Below, piece after piece: positions 60,954 through 64,000 of a stretch of DNA of 64,000 nucleotides (positions are counted from its first letter, which is position 1; the number at the start of each line of letters is the position of its first letter). The notes under the pieces are model-generated. The model made no database searches. It saw nothing but the letters and a program-made list of their open reading frames with translations, and was not told the DNA's origin. Source of the DNA: Flavobacteriaceae bacterium. GTDB lineage: Bacteria > Bacteroidota > Bacteroidia > Flavobacteriales > Flavobacteriaceae. The stretch is from assembly GCA_947453195.1 (NCBI GenBank), contig CANGFO010000009.1, forward strand, positions 1 through 64,000, read 5' to 3'. Both the position numbers and the translations under genes were made by a program.

Positions 60954-61697
60954 ATGTTTTCATTATTTAAAAATCAAACCAAATTAGTAGATCTTATTCC
61001 AGAAAACTACATCGACATTCATTCTCATATCTTGCCAGGAATAGATGATGGATCTGAAAACTATGATCAAACTCTATTTTTAATAGAAAACATGAAAGAA
61101 ATGGGATTCAAACAATGTATTCCAACTCCACACACTCTGCCTCACACCTGGGACAACACAAGAGAATCGATAACTATTTGCCATGCAGAAACTCTTTCTA
61201 AATTACCAGAAACTTTAAAAAAAATGATTCCAAGAGTGGGTACCGAATACATGATTGAAGGTTCCTTTTTAGAACGCATGAAAAATGAAACTTTATTAAC
61301 TTTAAAAGATAATAAAGTGCTTATAGAAATGTCCTACCTTAATGCCCCAATGGATTTTAAAAAAATAGTTTTTGAAATTCAAATGAATGGATACACTCCT
61401 ATATTAGCTCATCCAGAGCGGTATTCTTTTTACCATCAAAGTATGAGAGAATATGAAAAATTAAAAGAAATAGGTTGTTTTTTTCAATTGAATCTTTTAT
61501 CGACAGTAGGATATTATGGAAAAAATGTGGCATCCATTGCGGATAAATTATTAAAGCAAAATATGATTGATTTCACTGGATCAGATATTCACCACAAAAG
61601 ACACATTGAAGCTTTTCAAAATAAAGTACTGATTTCTTCTACAAAACAATTAGTAGAAGCCATGAAAAGAAATTCAATTTTTGGTAACGAATACTAA
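60954..61697 (+). CDS. CpsB/YwqE-type PHP tyrosine-protein phosphatase
   Basis: About 247 residues from the ATG at 60954. The frame opens at 60906, but the -7 box lies between the two, and homologues begin near this Met. It is a PHP-fold, metal-dependent phosphotyrosine phosphatase. DIHSHILPGIDDGS (His23, His25, Asp31), IPTPHTLPH, AHPERY and FTGSDIHHKRH supply the metal ligands. In Gram-positive capsule systems CpsB dephosphorylates the tyrosine kinase CpsD; here the matching substrate would be the Tyr-rich tail of Wzc (inference). Divergent from the aminotransferase; its stop is one base from the stop of the next gene. Confidence 0.92.
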   Translation: MFSLFKNQTKLVDLIPENYIDIHSHILPGIDDGSENYDQTLFLIENMKEMGFKQCIPTPHTLPHTWDNTRESITICHAETLSKLPETLKKMIPRVGTEYMIEGSFLERMKNETLLTLKDNKVLIEMSYLNAPMDFKKIVFEIQMNGYTPILAHPERYSFYHQSMREYEKLKEIGCFFQLNLLSTVGYYGKNVASIADKLLKQNMIDFTGSDIHHKRHIEAFQNKVLISSTKQLVEAMKRNSIFGNEY

Positions 61698-61698
61698 A

Positions 61699-63840
61699 CT
61701 ATCTAGAAACTCGCCGTCTTCTAACTTTAACTTTTTTGTATATCCAAGAAATTAGCAAGAAGGTAATTCCGAGTAGCACAAGGCTTCCAAAACGCTCCTC
61801 TTCAGTTAATAAATTAAATTCTAAATAGAATACTTTTATTAATGCAAAACCAATCAAAACAAGTGAAAATATTCGAATAAATTTATCACTTCGCAATATT
61901 CCAACTAATAGTAAAACAGTCGCACTAAAGAGCATGATACTAGAATAAGGCAATAGTCTGTTCTTAATTATCATAGAGGATAATAGTGCTAGATTGTATA
62001 AATTGGTATTGGTGAAATTATTAAGCAAAAACAAATAGTCGTATTCTTTGCATAAAAGAACAATCCCTATTAAACCCAATGTAACTTCAAAGAATTTTTT
62101 TCTCTTTTTTATAATTTCTTTATTGTGATTTATCACAAATCCCTTTATTAATAAAACGATACACAACAATAACTCTATGTAATGTAAAGCACTCTCTATG
62201 GAAAGAAAATCTGGTATTTCTAATCGATTAATGTAAGTATACGGAAATTTAAAAAATCCAAAAATAGGCATCAAGAAAGCAAAAAAGTACAAGGAATAGC
62301 AAATTGCAGTTTTAAATTTTGGAGGCAGCTTATATCTTTTAAATAATAAATAAATTGCATAAATAAATCCAATAATAAAAAACAAAGAATGGAAATATAT
62401 AATGCTTCCTTCGTTAAAAATCAATAACGAAAAACAAACCCATTCAATGAAAATAAATAAATTTAATAGAAAAAATAAAGATAAAAACTGAGAGAAATTT
62501 CTTTGACTAAACCACTTAGTAGAAATTTTATCTTTCATTGATTTCAAATAAAAGTTAACTCCATAGACACTAAGTAATAATAATATACTAGTCACTAATC
62601 CTCTTTCTAACATAGAAATTGATGGATTAAAAAATAAGGCTAAGGCTGGAACATAAAAGGAAAGTAATAAATATACAAACTGAACAATCACCAATTGTAG
62701 TGAAACCAAGGCAGACCAATAAATATATTTCAACTCTCTTTTTTGATAATAGATTATGAGTAATATGGATAGGCAACCAAAAAACAATTCAAATGCATAA
62801 GGCAACCATAAGGACATCGCAAAAAGAGAAATCAAAACAAGACTTGGTAATTCAATCGTAATTGAATTCTTGGTGTTTTCAAATTTAAATTTATCAATAA
62901 AATATAAAGCAACCAAGTGAACCAGTAACGCAATTAGCACCGGAACAAAATACCAAAACCCATAGAAAAGGCCAATTACAATTGTATTTACTCCTATATA
63001 CACTAAAGTGTTAGACCAATGAAATAGATGCTTGACAGAAACATTAATTTTAGAAAACGAAATTCCAACGAAGAAAAACAAAGAAAAATAAAGGAAACTT
63101 GCAACGTAAAAAATTAGGAGAAATGATTCGTGATGCCCAACATAAAGTTTCCTTAACACAAAAATCCCTAAAAAACTATAAGCAAATAAACTGTTAATTA
63201 AATTACTTTTAAAATGCTGTCCGGGTTGAGAAAGAAAATAAAATACAGTACTATAAATTAAAATTGCTCCAAAAATAAAGATGTAACTAAAGTGAGCAAT
63301 TACTAATTGAAAAATAAAGCTGTAAAAAAACAAAGAAATAAAAGTAAGAACCAAAGGCCTATTATGTGCCGAATAATTCATGAAAAATATTACAAGTGGA
63401 ATTATAAAGAACAAACTAGTAATAAAGTAATTACTATGACACGTTTCATACATAAAGTATTTATGAAAAAACAATTGTGTATGAGATATGGTAAGGGCAA
63501 GAATAGAAATTAGATTTAAATAGTATGAGCGTATCGGATATTTTTTTGCACCAAGATAACACAATAAAGAAATCAATACAGAAGGCACAAAGCGCAGCAA
63601 CAACTTCACATAAGTACCCATACTGGTGTTCTTGGCAATCACCGAAACATCATCTGTATGACTAAATAAAGAATTAAAAAAAGTATTTAATAATTCTTTT
63701 TGAAAGCTTAAATAAAAATAACCTGAGTAAAGTAGTAAACCAATACCAACAATTCGAAAAACTAATGAGGAGTAGCCTTCAATACCTTTAACCGTTCTGG
63801 TTTTAGTTTTAATTTTTATTTTAGTTTTATTTTCGCTCAT
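61699..63840 (-). CDS. Large polytopic membrane protein of unknown function
   Basis: A 713-residue protein with about 18-20 hydrophobic helices over almost its full length, and short loops rich in Lys/Asn/Tyr. The N-terminus alternates Lys with Thr/Ile (KTKIKIKTKTRTVKG). No PGBR, Wzx/MATE or Wzy_C motif, nor conserved polar pattern I can name, is visible; the C-terminus is basic (KKVKVRRRRVSR). It has its own -7 box (63887-63894) and sits at the edge of the polysaccharide locus, so a role in envelope or glycan metabolism is possible but unproven. Confidence 0.7.
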   Translation of the reverse strand: MSENKTKIKIKTKTRTVKGIEGYSSLVFRIVGIGLLLYSGYFYLSFQKELLNTFFNSLFSHTDDVSVIAKNTSMGTYVKLLLRFVPSVLISLLCYLGAKKYPIRSYYLNLISILALTISHTQLFFHKYFMYETCHSNYFITSLFFIIPLVIFFMNYSAHNRPLVLTFISLFFYSFIFQLVIAHFSYIFIFGAILIYSTVFYFLSQPGQHFKSNLINSLFAYSFLGIFVLRKLYVGHHESFLLIFYVASFLYFSLFFFVGISFSKINVSVKHLFHWSNTLVYIGVNTIVIGLFYGFWYFVPVLIALLVHLVALYFIDKFKFENTKNSITIELPSLVLISLFAMSLWLPYAFELFFGCLSILLIIYYQKRELKYIYWSALVSLQLVIVQFVYLLLSFYVPALALFFNPSISMLERGLVTSILLLLSVYGVNFYLKSMKDKISTKWFSQRNFSQFLSLFFLLNLFIFIEWVCFSLLIFNEGSIIYFHSLFFIIGFIYAIYLLFKRYKLPPKFKTAICYSLYFFAFLMPIFGFFKFPYTYINRLEIPDFLSIESALHYIELLLCIVLLIKGFVINHNKEIIKKRKKFFEVTLGLIGIVLLCKEYDYLFLLNNFTNTNLYNLALLSSMIIKNRLLPYSSIMLFSATVLLLVGILRSDKFIRIFSLVLIGFALIKVFYLEFNLLTEEERFGSLVLLGITFLLISWIYKKVKVRRRRVSR

Positions 63841-63886
63841 GAATTTTTGAAATTGAACTTAATCAAAAGATTTTTTTATAAGATAA

Positions 63887-63894
63887 CAAATATA
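63887..63894 (-). promoter_or_regulatory. -7 box TATATTTG for the polytopic membrane protein gene
   Basis: An exact TAnnTTTG on the minus strand, 47 bases before the ATG at 63840. Confidence 0.6.
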
Positions 63895-63952
63895 TAAAAA
63901 AAGGGATTGTATTTTAAGTAATATTTAGACATCGTTAGGAATGATTACATTA

Positions 63953-64000
63953 CTATTTTATCAATTTTTGATATTCTTCCAAAATTGCATTCCAAACAAC
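63953..64000 (-). CDS. C-terminal end of a further gene (window-truncated)
   Basis: On the minus strand the last 16 codons of a frame read to a TAG at 63953-63955, giving a tail VVWNAILEEYQKLIK. The pattern resembles the end of a GT4-type glycosyltransferase, but this is too short to be sure. The start lies beyond the window. Confidence 0.35.
   Translation of the reverse strand, partial: VVWNAILEEYQKLIK

Noticed and set aside
33125..63840. Polysaccharide locus as a mobile island
   Set aside because: No integrase, transposase, tRNA-flanked direct repeat or attachment site was seen; horizontal exchange of the locus is plausible but no boundary is visible.

Overview
The window is AT-rich and looks like chromosome from a Flavobacterium or a close Flavobacteriaceae relative. 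The evidence is a type IX secretion sorting tail, a PorV/PorQ-like protein, a split transketolase, a gliding-group style Wza/Wzc plus CpsB-type polysaccharide locus, and many exact TAnnTTTG boxes (the Bacteroidetes -7 promoter element) in front of genes. No transposase, phage gene, integrase or CRISPR array was seen.

Layout. Positions 1-33 kb are mostly housekeeping: the 3' part of rplT; a U32-family protein and a DPP-IV-type peptidase; an exported glutamine-amidotransferase-like protein; dnaB; accA; a tgt-lptG-EamA operon; an outer-membrane barrel overlapping a VIT/CCC1 metal transporter; a two-gene transketolase; tRNA-Thr; an idi-queD-peroxiredoxin-manA operon; a lipoprotein MsrB-MsrA; a COG2509 oxidoreductase; a T9SS-secreted TSP3 protein; recQ; kdsD-tatC-CMD; lptB; pssA-GH25; and a PorV-like/DUF4105 pair. 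Several of these (kdsD, lptB, lptG, tatC, pssA) serve envelope construction.

Positions 33-64 kb form a surface-polysaccharide locus. A TAnnTTTG box at 51.23 kb drives what looks like one 17-gene minus-strand operon down to 33.1 kb. It contains glycosyltransferases, a Wzy-like polymerase, neuA/neuB/neuC-type sialic acid genes with a methyltransferase-like gene nested among them, a FemAB-like acyltransferase, a deacetylase-like protein, an unassigned GT-B-like protein and a large initiating sugar transferase. Divergent to it are a second initiating transferase, a FemAB-NeuD/PglD fusion and a third initiating transferase. Next come wza-wzc (with a striking Tyr-x repeat tail), a PglF/WbpM-type dehydratase with a PglE-type aminotransferase, a CpsB-type phosphatase, and a large polytopic membrane protein of unknown role.

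How they work together: PglF-, PglE- and PglD-type enzymes could make a diacetamido sugar (bacillosamine type) for a PglC-type transferase. NeuC, NeuB and NeuA would make CMP-sialic acid. The GT1/GT2/GT4 enzymes would extend a lipid-linked repeat unit, Wzy would polymerise it, and Wza/Wzc with the CpsB phosphatase would export it and control its length. No Wzx flippase and no recognised sialyltransferase family is visible in the window. The most unusual points are the FemAB-NeuD fusion, loss of the zinc cysteines in both Tgt and RecQ, three initiating transferases in one locus, and several orphan proteins inside the sialic-acid operon.
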